Of a DNA stretch of 64,000 nucleotides, positions 28,372 to 36,282 are shown one piece after another. The position numbers were made by a program, and so were the translations under genes. Source of the DNA: Pseudomonas taeanensis MS-3 (GTDB lineage: Bacteria > Pseudomonadota > Gammaproteobacteria > Pseudomonadales > Pseudomonadaceae); contig NZ_AWSQ01000003.1 in NCBI RefSeq assembly GCF_000498575.2, forward strand, positions 187,969 to 251,968. Direction: 5' to 3'. The notes beneath the pieces were generated by a model. It was not told where the DNA came from. It ran no database searches and saw nothing but the letters and a program-made list of their open reading frames with translations. How positions within the stretch are numbered: the stretch's first letter is position 1; each line of letters starts with the position of its first letter.

Positions 28372-29090
28372 GACTCACCTCTGGGTTTGGCTATCTTGGT
28401 TTGCGCGTCCTGGTAGTGACGCTCGATATTGCGCTTGGAAGCGCCGATATGGCGGCGCATCAGCAGCTCGGCCAGCTCACCGTCTCGATCAGCGATGGCA
28501 TCGAGAATACGGTGATGCTCAGCGAAAGCCTGGGGCGGACGGCTGGGAGTCGCAGAAAACTGCAAACGATACATGCGCACCAGTTGGTAAAGCTCACCAC
28601 AGAGCATCTGACTCAGGGTCTTGTTGCCACTGCCCTGGATGATCCGGTAGTGAAAATCGAAGTCGCCTTCCTGCTGGTAGTAGCCGACACCGGCCTTGAA
28701 GGCTTCGTCCTGCTCATGCAGATCAAGCACCCGGCGCAGCTCGTCGATCTCAACCTGAGTCATACGCTCAGCTGCCAGACGACAGGCCATGCCCTCAAGG
28801 GATTCGCGGATTTCGTACAGCTCGATCAGTTCGGCCTGATTGAGCGACACAACTCGCGCGCCAACATGCGGCACACGCACCAGCAAGCGCTGACCTTCGA
28901 GACGATGGATAGCCTCACGCAGCGGGCCGCGACTGATTCCATAGGTCCGCGCCAGCTCAGGTTCGGAAATCTTGCTGCCTGGGGCGATTTCCCCCTTGAC
29001 GATGGCGGCCTGAATACACCGAAAAACATGCTCGGCAAGTGTTCCCAAGTCATCTTGAGCAGTGCGAAGCGACTCAATCGATTCCTGCAT
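28368..29090 (-). CDS. GntR-family (FadR/FCD type) regulator of the prp operon
   Basis: A 240-residue regulator with an N-terminal GntR winged helix (about 20-85; [29 protein letters not shown]) and a C-terminal FCD ligand domain ([18 protein letters not shown] onward). It is first in the operon and overlaps prpB by ATGA. It probably represses its own operon until 2-methylcitrate or a related intermediate accumulates; the effector is inferred. Two identical ACTGTCGACA sites flank the predicted promoter, one touching this start codon, where no clear Shine-Dalgarno sequence is seen. Confidence 0.92.
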   Translation of the reverse strand: MQESIESLRTAQDDLGTLAEHVFRCIQAAIVKGEIAPGSKISEPELARTYGISRGPLREAIHRLEGQRLLVRVPHVGARVVSLNQAELIELYEIRESLEGMACRLAAERMTQVEIDELRRVLDLHEQDEAFKAGVGYYQQEGDFDFHYRIIQGSGNKTLSQMLCGELYQLVRMYRLQFSATPSRPPQAFAEHHRILDAIADRDGELAELLMRRHIGASKRNIERHYQDAQTKIAKPRGES

Positions 29091-29100
29091 ACTGTCGACA
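29091..29100. promoter_or_regulatory. Candidate GntR operator 1 (prp)
   Basis: ACTGTCGACA contains the perfect palindrome TGTCGACA and abuts the regulator start codon, in the position of the ribosome site. FadR-type GntR proteins favour T-N-GT-N3-AC-N-A sites, which this resembles. Confidence 0.6.
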
Positions 29101-29122
29101 CCACGAGAGTAATTAGGCTAAA

Positions 29123-29151
29123 AAACTACACATAGAGGCAAAATATGTCAA
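29123..29151 (-). promoter_or_regulatory. Candidate sigma-70 promoter of the prp operon
   Basis: On the minus strand, consensus -35 TTGACA (29151-29146) is followed by 17 bases and TAGTTT (29128-29123). This places the start near 29116 with a short leader of about 25 bases. Both TGTCGACA palindromes flank it. Confidence 0.6.
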
Positions 29152-29163
29152 ACACCAATAGAA

Positions 29164-29173
29164 ACTGTCGACA
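29164..29173. promoter_or_regulatory. Candidate GntR operator 2 (prp)
   Basis: A second identical ACTGTCGACA, followed by AT so the half-site extends to GTCGACAAT. It lies about 13 bases upstream of the -35 box, 73 bases (about seven helical turns) from operator 1, so looping or cooperative binding is possible. The rest of the 29174-29394 gap holds the plus-strand cassette promoter region, in which I see no clear boxes. Confidence 0.6.
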
Positions 29174-29394
29174 ATCAAGGGAGCGTGAAAAACCAGCCGC
29201 TGATGAACCAACGTGCAAAAATGCCTCTAAGTGTCTGTCGCAGTGGGAAAAGCTGCATGTTAGAATGCCAGCCACTTTTACTTGGCTGAGCATTTCCAGC
29301 ATCCTTGCTAGACTTCAAGCTAAATACAGGGATCTGTAGCGTCACGCCCGCCGGTCTTTTTGATTCAATCGATGCGACACATCCGCTAGGACTT

Positions 29395-29931
29395 ATGAGA
29401 TTCAAGCCCTGTACCCTCCCGCTTTGCCTATTGCTTTTGCCAGGCCTAAGCCTCGCTGCGGAGAAGACGGTCTATGGTCTTAATGAATATGCGAACCTGT
29501 CCAATCTCAAGTTAGAGGTCGCCGCCAAACTCGACACTGGCGCCAAGACGGCCTCCCTGAGTGCCCGAGACATCCAACGTTTTAAGCGCGACGGCGATAC
29601 CTGGGTGAAGTTCTACCTGGCTATTGACGAAGCCCATACAACCCCGATTGAGCGCCCACTGGCGCGAATCAGCAAAATCAAACGCCGCTCCGGTGACTAT
29701 GACCCGGATGAAGAGAAAACCTACACTGCACGCCCGGTGATCGAACTGGATGTGTGCATGGGGCAGGCTCTACGCAGGATCGAAGTGAACTTGACTGACC
29801 GCAGTGCATTCCAATACCCGCTGTTGATTGGCTCCGAGGCGCTCAAACGTTTCAGTGCACTGGTCGATCCAAGTCTTAAATACGCAGCAGGGAAACCTGG
29901 CTGTGCCACTGACGCAAACCTTGGCGAGTAA
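29395..29931 (+). CDS. Exported PF05618-type protease (RimB-like, annotated as ATP-dependent zinc protease)
   Basis: A 178-residue protein with a signal peptide (MRFKPCTLPLCLLLLPGLSLA, about 1-21). The mature part begins KTVYGLNEYANLSNLKLEVAAKLDTGAKTASLSA. The LDTGAKT motif is the retropepsin-like D-T/S-G active-site signature of PF05618, which is named a zinc protease but looks like an aspartyl protease. The rest fits the family (RPVIELDVCMGQALRRIEVNLTDR). The ATG at 29395 follows TAGGAC and starts the signal peptide. Its stop overlaps the next gene (TAATG), so the three genes form an operon. The substrate is unknown; the signal peptide places it in the periplasm, unlike cytoplasmic RimB. 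Confidence 0.85.
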   Translation: MRFKPCTLPLCLLLLPGLSLAAEKTVYGLNEYANLSNLKLEVAAKLDTGAKTASLSARDIQRFKRDGDTWVKFYLAIDEAHTTPIERPLARISKIKRRSGDYDPDEEKTYTARPVIELDVCMGQALRRIEVNLTDRSAFQYPLLIGSEALKRFSALVDPSLKYAAGKPGCATDANLGE

Positions 29932-31463
29932 TGCCCATGCGCTCTCTTAACCTGCATCTGAAAGTTCTGATCACCCTCTTGGTGGGTCTGGGCATTCTGA
30001 TTACGGCTTATCAAATCTTCATTCTCGGCATCCCGGTGACCGAGGATGAAACGGACGACCTGTGGAATATCGACGCCAAAGTCGAGTTCCAGGCCAACCC
30101 GCGCGAACCGGTCAAGCTGCAGATGTTCGTGCCGCCACTGAAACAGGACTACGTCAGCCTTAACGAGAGTTTCATCTCGAACAACTACGGTGTGAGCATC
30201 AACCGCGCCGACGGCAATCGTAAGGTCACCTGGTCAGCGCGCCGCGCCAGCGGCAAACAGACGCTGTACTACCGCCTGGTATTAACCAAGCGCTATAGCG
30301 GTGAACAAAGTAAAGCCAAAGGGCCGATTTTCCGTGACAGCATCCCGGTCGAAGGCGCCGAGAAGATTGCAGCCGAAGCCCTGCTCGCGCCTATCCGCCA
30401 ACACTCGGCGGACGTCGAAACCTTCATCAGCGAGACCATCAAGCGGGTCAACAACAGCAATGACGACAACGTCAAATTGCTGCTAGGCGGCGACACCACG
30501 ACAGCGAGCAAAGCCAAGGCCATCGAACTGTTGCTATCCATCGCCCACGTGCCAATGGAGCGCGTGCATACCATTCGTTTAGCTAGCGACATCCAGCAAA
30601 GCCCCGAACTGTGGATGCGCAGTTTCAACGGTGAAAAATGGTTGTACTTTCACCTGGAAACCGGTGAACAGGGCTTGCCAGCCGATCGTCTGGTCTGGTG
30701 GATCGGCGATGGCGACTTGGTCAGCCTCGAGGGCGGCAAGCAAGCACAAGTCAACTTCAGCCTGAACAATAGCGAGATGAATGCCATTCGACTGGCCAAG
30801 CTGACGGACGAAAATACCGACGCTGGCTTTCTCGAATACTCGCTGTACGGCCTACCACTCTCCACCCAGAACACCTTCCAGATCATGGTGGTGATCCCGG
30901 TGGGTGTGATGCTGATCCTGATCCTGCGCAACCTGGGTGGCCTGCAGACCCTCGGCACTTTCACCCCGGTGCTGATCGCCCTGGCCTTCCGCGAAACCCA
31001 GCTGGGCTTCGGCATCATACTATTCACCGTCATCACCACCCTGGGCTTGTCGCTGCGCTCCTATCTCGAACACCTGAAGCTGCAGATGTTACCGCGCCTG
31101 TCGGTGGTGCTGACCTTCGTGGTGGTGCTGATTGCAGTGATCAGCCTGCTCAGCCACAAGCTCGGCCTGGAACGCGGCCTTTCGGTTGCACTGTTCCCCA
31201 TGGTGATTTTGACCATGACCATCGAGCGCCTGTCGATCACCTGGGAAGAACGTGGCGGCGGTCATGCCTTCAAGGTCGCCCTCGGCACCCTGGTGGCAGC
31301 CACCCTGGCCCACCTGCTGATGAGCGTCCCGGAACTGGTCTACTTCGTCTTCACTTTCCCGGCGGTACTGATGATCATGGTGGGCTTCATGCTGGCGATG
31401 GGACGCTATCGCGGCTACCGCCTGACCGAGCTCTTTCGTTTCAAAGCCTTCCTTAAGGATTGA
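29931..31463 (+). CDS. Inactive transglutaminase fused to seven transmembrane helices
   Basis: A 510-residue inner-membrane protein. One membrane anchor lies at about 9-31 (KVLITLLVGLGILITAYQIF). A soluble, probably periplasmic region of about 290 residues resembles a transglutaminase-like fold without an obvious Cys-His-Asp triad. Seven hydrophobic helices follow at about 318-500. This is the family described as an inactive transglutaminase fused to 7TM. The ATG overlaps the protease stop codon (TAATG); a second ATG lies two codons on. It ends three bases before the ligase gene. Function unknown: it may present a peptide substrate or couple the exported protease to the cytoplasmic ligase. 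Confidence 0.85.
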   Translation: MPMRSLNLHLKVLITLLVGLGILITAYQIFILGIPVTEDETDDLWNIDAKVEFQANPREPVKLQMFVPPLKQDYVSLNESFISNNYGVSINRADGNRKVTWSARRASGKQTLYYRLVLTKRYSGEQSKAKGPIFRDSIPVEGAEKIAAEALLAPIRQHSADVETFISETIKRVNNSNDDNVKLLLGGDTTTASKAKAIELLLSIAHVPMERVHTIRLASDIQQSPELWMRSFNGEKWLYFHLETGEQGLPADRLVWWIGDGDLVSLEGGKQAQVNFSLNNSEMNAIRLAKLTDENTDAGFLEYSLYGLPLSTQNTFQIMVVIPVGVMLILILRNLGGLQTLGTFTPVLIALAFRETQLGFGIILFTVITTLGLSLRSYLEHLKLQMLPRLSVVLTFVVVLIAVISLLSHKLGLERGLSVALFPMVILTMTIERLSITWEERGGGHAFKVALGTLVAATLAHLLMSVPELVYFVFTFPAVLMIMVGFMLAMGRYRGYRLTELFRFKAFLKD

Positions 31464-31466
31464 GCC

Positions 31467-32453
31467 ATGCTAGGTCTCTGGAAAACCTGGAAGGCCCTTG
31501 AAGCCAAAGGCATCATGGGCATCAACCGGCGAAATGCGGACTATGTGCTGAAGTACAACAAACGGCACCTCTACCCCATTGTCGATGACAAAATCATCAC
31601 CAAGGAGCGCGCCATCGAAGCCGGCATTCATGTACCGGAAATGTATGGCGTGATCTCCACCGAGAAAGAAATCGACAAGCTCCACGAGATCATCGGCGGG
31701 CGTACCGATTTCGTCATCAAGCCGGCACAAGGCGCCGGCGGTGACGGCATTCTAGTGATTGCCGATCGCTTCGAGGAGCGCTACAAAACCGTATCCGGCA
31801 AGATCATCAGTCATGAGGAGATCGAGCATCAGATTTCCAGCATCCTGACCGGTCTGTACTCACTGGGCGGCCATCGTGACCGCGCCCTGATCGAGTATCG
31901 CGTCACCCCCGACCAGATCTTCAAAAGCATCAGCTACGAAGGTGTGCCCGACATCCGCATCATCGTACTCAAGGGCTACCCGGTGATGGCCATGTTGCGT
32001 TTGCCGACCCGTCAGTCCGGCGGCAAGGCGAACCTTCACCAAGGGGCCATCGGCGTCGGTGTCGACCTGGCGACCGGCGTAACCCTGAGCGGTACCTGGC
32101 TGAACAACAAGATCAAGAAACACCCAGACACCACCAACGCGGTAGACGGCGTGCAGTTACCTAACTGGCACGGCTTCATGAAACTGGCAGCCGGGTGCTA
32201 TGAGCTCTGCGGTCTCGGCTATATCGGTGTCGACATGGTCCTTGACCAGGAAAAAGGCCCACTGATTCTCGAGCTCAATGCCCGTCCCGGCTTGAACATC
32301 CAGATCGCCAACGACTGCGGGCTTACCCACCGGGCTCATGCGGTGGAAGCACGCCTGGCCGAACTTGAAGCAAAAGGCGTACAGGAAGATGCTGAAGAGC
32401 GGGTACGCTTCACCCAAGAGCTGTTCGGCCACGCGCATCCAGCTGAAAGATAA
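31467..32453 (+). CDS. RimK-like ATP-grasp ligase (alpha-L-glutamate ligase-related)
   Basis: A 328-residue cytoplasmic ATP-grasp enzyme. Nucleotide and metal-binding motifs include DFVIKPAQGAGGDGI (about 85-99), PDIRIIVLKGYPVMAMLR, NLHQGAIGVGVDL and a C-terminal LILELNARPGLNIQIAN with the metal-ligand E and N. RimK relatives add amino acids, usually glutamate, to protein or peptide C-termini. This branch is usually annotated as alpha-L-glutamate ligase-related, with no proven substrate that I know. It is third of a tight operon with the exported protease and the 7TM protein. It faces the DUF1631-GGDEF-EAL gene convergently. Confidence 0.88.
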   Translation: MLGLWKTWKALEAKGIMGINRRNADYVLKYNKRHLYPIVDDKIITKERAIEAGIHVPEMYGVISTEKEIDKLHEIIGGRTDFVIKPAQGAGGDGILVIADRFEERYKTVSGKIISHEEIEHQISSILTGLYSLGGHRDRALIEYRVTPDQIFKSISYEGVPDIRIIVLKGYPVMAMLRLPTRQSGGKANLHQGAIGVGVDLATGVTLSGTWLNNKIKKHPDTTNAVDGVQLPNWHGFMKLAAGCYELCGLGYIGVDMVLDQEKGPLILELNARPGLNIQIANDCGLTHRAHAVEARLAELEAKGVQEDAEERVRFTQELFGHAHPAER

Positions 32454-32464
32454 ACCGCTGACCA

Positions 32465-32496
32465 ATGCTAGGCCGGACTTAAGCCTGGCCTAGCAT
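32465..32496. terminator. Hairpin between the ligase and the GGDEF-EAL gene
   Basis: ATGCTAGGCC (32465-32474) and GGCCTAGCAT (32487-32496) form a perfect 10-base stem, extendable through the loop by AGG/CCT-like pairing. It sits between convergent genes, so a bidirectional terminator role is likely, although no T-run follows on either strand. Confidence 0.6.
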
Positions 32497-32541
32497 CGCT
32501 GCTCACAACACGCCTCGCATGAGGCTGAAGCCTTTTGCCGA

Positions 32542-35500
32542 CTAACTCCCAGCCAAACACTCACTCAAAGAACGTGGATGCTCCACGCCATAGCCTTGTA
32601 CGTAGTCGACACCCAGCTCGGCTAGACGCGCCCGGATACTCGGGGTTTCCACGTACTCGGCGATAGTTTTCCGGCCCAAGACATGGGCGATCTCGTTGAT
32701 CGATTTCACCATGGCCAGATCGCTGGGTGAACGCTCGATCTCCTTGACGAAACTCCCGTCTATTTTTACGTAGTCAACGGGTAACTGTTTGAGGTATTCG
32801 TAGGACGAAAATCCCGTGCCAAAATCATCGATCGAGAAGGTACAACCCAGTCGCTGCAGGTAGCGCACCATATCTGCAGTTTTGGTCAGGTTGGCAACCG
32901 CCGCAGTTTCGGTGAGCTCAAAGCAGATTTTCTCCGGTGGGACCACGAACTCCTCGAACAATGCCTCAATAAACTCCAGCAACTTGTCGTCGTTAAGGCT
33001 ACTGCCTGAGAGGTTGATCGACACCCCGCTGCAACGCGTCCAAAAGCCTGGATAGCGTTCAAGCTCCGTGAACACCCGCTTGAGCACCCAGCGGTCGACT
33101 TTAACCATGCGGTTATAGCGCTCTGCGGCCGTGATGAAGTCGAGCAAATTAAGTTCATTCTGCATCACTAGCAGCACTTCATAGTGAGGCAGTTGATCAT
33201 GCGGTAATTGGGCCGGTGCAATCTGCTGAACGCGCAGACTGAGTTCACCACGCTCCACTATGCCATCCACACGCCCGGCAATGGCCATCAGCCCGGTGCG
33301 CGCACCATCGATGGCATCCCGGTAGACATGGATACGATTGCGGCCTGACTCCTTTGCCCTGTTGCAGGCTGTCTGTAGATCGCAAAAAACATTGACGACA
33401 TCGTGCTGCTCGCGCTTGAGCACTATGCCAAAACTCATGGTGATGTTGTGCGAATGCCCCTGCCACTCGAAGGCCTTCGTGTCGATGGCCGCACGCAAAA
33501 GCTCAGCTTGCGCATAGGCCTGCGATTCGTCCGTGCTGGGCAGAGCCACTGCGAAATCCGCCCCGCCAATACGAGCCAATGTTGCGGTGCGCGGCAACCG
33601 ACTCCCCAGCTCATTGGCAACATGCTTGAGATAGGCATCTCCGGCCAATGGGCCACTGCTGGAGTTCAGTAAACTGAACTGATCGATGTGCCCATAGATA
33701 AAGGCAAAACACTCACTCGATGCCAAGCTCTGCGCCACCGTCGTTTCAAAACTGCGCCGGTTGAGCAACCCTGTCAGCTCGTCATGGCTGCGGACATGCG
33801 CAATATCACGGTAAAGCCTGCCGACTATGCTTTCGAGCTTGTCCTGCACCACACCGGTATCACCTGGGGCCGGCACACCAATCCACCCCCTGGCAAGCTG
33901 ACTCATCAGCTCTTCCCCTTTGAAGCTGCCAGCCTCATGTCCCTGGCGATCAGCCAAGACATAATGATCGGCAGCCGGATTCGCCCAAATCAATTGAAGG
34001 TGCCGACCTCTGTCAGTCATCAGCCAGTCGCCCGCTCGCAATTGCTCGACCCTCTGCCGCCAACGTTGCTGGGCTGGATCGAGATCGCTTAGTGGAACAT
34101 CGGCTACGAGTTCCGGAACCTCGGTCATTTCAACCGACTGATCCCCCAAAAGCTGCTGCTGCAATTGCTTCAATACCGGCGTGTGCCGATACTGCCCAGG
34201 GAGCAGGCTCCCCATACGCATGCGCAACAGTTTCAATACAGGACCCACTTCGTAGGCACGCTCGACGCGGTCGACAAGACGGCCGCTGCCCCCCGGCTTG
34301 GTTTGGGTCTGCAACCAACCATAAAGCTGGCGGAGAAGACCTAACCCTTCTAACCATTCACTCCCCCGCTCGCCCTGCCTGATCAACTCGAGAACCAGCA
34401 GTTCACGCCAGCCCACATCCAGCAAGTCGAGCAGCACTTTCGGCACATGTGTTCCAAACAACGCTGACAGTTCATGAGCGACCCGCCCCTGTGCTTGCTC
34501 CAACTTATCTCGGGCGCGGTGAAATTGCAGAACGCGCTCGGCATTGTTTCGATACGCGCGCTGTTGCACCGCGAGCAACTCCTCCAGCTCTTGGTCGTAG
34601 CGGGTAAACACGCTGTGATCACCGCGATAATCCTTGACGATTCCATCGATCAACTGATGTACGCGGTTTTCCAAAGCGCGGTTGGGCGGTTCAGACAAGT
34701 CGCAAAGCCGCATCAACTTGTCCAGCGTGGCGCGCACCGGGTGCTCTGGGTCGGCAAATGCCTGCGGATTGAGTGCAGCGGCCTGAGCAATGGGAAACAT
34801 CAGGCGACGCAAGGCTGGCTTGAGACCCTCGGCGATGACAGCTTCTTGATCGACAGACTGGAAGAGCTCAGCGACCAAAGCCACGTCATCCTGCTGCCGG
34901 CCCGACAAGGTTACGCCGGCGGAGCCCAACCCTCGCAGAAAGGTGTCCGCCGTCCACCCATGGGCCGGTGGCCTAGATGCAAGCAAGCTGGCCAAGACCT
35001 GGGGCAGCGATGCAGTGTCCGCGGCTACCGACACCATAATTTCATGACTGGCGTTTGCCTTGGCTGCCGACAAATGCCTAATCGCCAGGTACGGCGCGGG
35101 CGATGCAGAGCTGGCTTTCTCCTTGTTTTTCTCTCCTGATGGCCGTGCGATCAGGGTACTCTGCGGCTCAATCTGGAAGTGGACAAAGGTCCGTTCCAGT
35201 TGCTTAAAATACTCCCGCAGAGCACGCTCAAGAGACTCGACCGCCGTCGAGTAGAACACTTCACTCACGATGGCCACTTGCTTACGTAGATGCAGCTTTA
35301 CCTGCAATGTACGCACCAGAAAGTCCAATGAGAGCGGACTTTCCCCACCCTTAGCGTGAGCACCAGTGGCACTGTTCAATTGGGCGCAAGCCCGCCATTC
35401 GAGCGCACCACAGACCTCGCGTAATTTTCGCACCAGCCTACGCGCCGCCAGCATCTCCTCGATCTCGGCATCGCCCACCAGATTCCACTCAGAGGCATTG

Positions 35501-35769
35501 GTTGGGCCCGCCACCTGCTCGACGACACCCACTGGCAAGTGTTTACGAATATCCGCAACCGTCCCGGCGATGATCTTGTCGCGTGAAGCAATACACAGGC
35601 GCACAAAACTATCGATGCGCTGCAGTCTGATATTGCTGTGGATCTCTTGCCTATGCGTTTGCAATGCCAGAACCGTGGCATCAAGCAGATGTTCTAGGCA
35701 CGGAGTCAAATGTGTGCTGACCGCCTGATGCAAAGCATCCATTACCGGCGCGCGCTGTAGCGTCTGCAT
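32542..35769 (-). CDS. DUF1631 protein with degenerate GGDEF and an EAL c-di-GMP phosphodiesterase domain
   Basis: A 1075-residue cytoplasmic protein. The N-terminal ~620 residues match DUF1631 (long helical region; LRLQRIDSFVRLCIASRDK, DLLDVGWRELLVL). Then comes a GGDEF domain whose active loop reads GGADF at 735-739, so cyclase activity is unlikely. An EAL domain follows with EVL at 864-866 (the usual ExLxR lacks its Arg), FELTET, DDFGTG at 981-986 and YVKIDGSF. Most EAL catalytic residues look retained, so phosphodiesterase or c-di-GMP-binding activity is plausible. ATG at 35769 follows AGGGGGAAGGGG. It is convergent with the RimK-like cassette. Confidence 0.9.
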   Translation of the reverse strand: MQTLQRAPVMDALHQAVSTHLTPCLEHLLDATVLALQTHRQEIHSNIRLQRIDSFVRLCIASRDKIIAGTVADIRKHLPVGVVEQVAGPTNASEWNLVGDAEIEEMLAARRLVRKLREVCGALEWRACAQLNSATGAHAKGGESPLSLDFLVRTLQVKLHLRKQVAIVSEVFYSTAVESLERALREYFKQLERTFVHFQIEPQSTLIARPSGEKNKEKASSASPAPYLAIRHLSAAKANASHEIMVSVAADTASLPQVLASLLASRPPAHGWTADTFLRGLGSAGVTLSGRQQDDVALVAELFQSVDQEAVIAEGLKPALRRLMFPIAQAAALNPQAFADPEHPVRATLDKLMRLCDLSEPPNRALENRVHQLIDGIVKDYRGDHSVFTRYDQELEELLAVQQRAYRNNAERVLQFHRARDKLEQAQGRVAHELSALFGTHVPKVLLDLLDVGWRELLVLELIRQGERGSEWLEGLGLLRQLYGWLQTQTKPGGSGRLVDRVERAYEVGPVLKLLRMRMGSLLPGQYRHTPVLKQLQQQLLGDQSVEMTEVPELVADVPLSDLDPAQQRWRQRVEQLRAGDWLMTDRGRHLQLIWANPAADHYVLADRQGHEAGSFKGEELMSQLARGWIGVPAPGDTGVVQDKLESIVGRLYRDIAHVRSHDELTGLLNRRSFETTVAQSLASSECFAFIYGHIDQFSLLNSSSGPLAGDAYLKHVANELGSRLPRTATLARIGGADFAVALPSTDESQAYAQAELLRAAIDTKAFEWQGHSHNITMSFGIVLKREQHDVVNVFCDLQTACNRAKESGRNRIHVYRDAIDGARTGLMAIAGRVDGIVERGELSLRVQQIAPAQLPHDQLPHYEVLLVMQNELNLLDFITAAERYNRMVKVDRWVLKRVFTELERYPGFWTRCSGVSINLSGSSLNDDKLLEFIEALFEEFVVPPEKICFELTETAAVANLTKTADMVRYLQRLGCTFSIDDFGTGFSSYEYLKQLPVDYVKIDGSFVKEIERSPSDLAMVKSINEIAHVLGRKTIAEYVETPSIRARLAELGVDYVQGYGVEHPRSLSECLAGS

Positions 35770-36282
35770 CCCCTTCCCCCTAACGCTTCAGATCTCCGCT
35801 ATCGCCTTTGAACTATAGACGCGAAGCCCTAGGCAAATAAATGAATTTCAAGAGGATGACTTCGACTCCTGCACTCACGATCTGATGCCGAAGGATCAAT
35901 ACAACAACGGGGAGACTTGGCTTGGTCGACGACAGTAGCGAAAGTTAAAACATCTATGAGCCGGCGAGGCTGCAAATCTGCAAACACTAGCCGTACGGCA
36001 ACTGCGGGGGCCGACGCAGTCATGCAGCGCTGCATTTTGAACGTGAAAATGCTGCCTGTCTGGCGCGGGACTACGCAAATCTTGTCGCATCAGTCTGCGA
36101 CGTCAGTGGCAACATTGCTGGCGCCACAACCACGTTCGGCTGCACTCGAACCAGGGATGCCTGCCGTCAAACAACCATGAGCGAAAAAACCTAAGCCAGG
36201 AACCTATCGTCGCTTCTGGAACTGGTGAGCGCTCATAACCAAAGGATGGAACAGCCTCTCTCTCAAGCAAAGCACCCCGAGG
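35770..36282. other. 513-base intergenic region with an orphan ribosome-site-like leader
   Basis: No convincing gene. On the plus strand, CAATACAACAACGGGGAG (about 35897-35914) resembles the CA-rich leaders plus Shine-Dalgarno sites that precede many Pseudomonas catabolic genes. It leads into a TTG-initiated frame of 87 codons (35917-36180) that looks non-protein-like in composition. This may be the remnant of a deleted gene. Nothing else was recognised; the minus-strand promoter of the DUF1631 gene must lie here. Confidence 0.45.

Noticed and set aside
29305..29394. A 30-codon N-terminal extension of the PF05618-type protease
   Set aside because: The ATG at 29395 begins a proper signal peptide and has a ribosome site; an extension would bury the signal sequence.
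35917..36180. An 87-codon TTG-initiated frame as a gene
   Set aside because: The ribosome site is good, but the composition is not protein-like and no motif is seen. Kept only as a possible relic.
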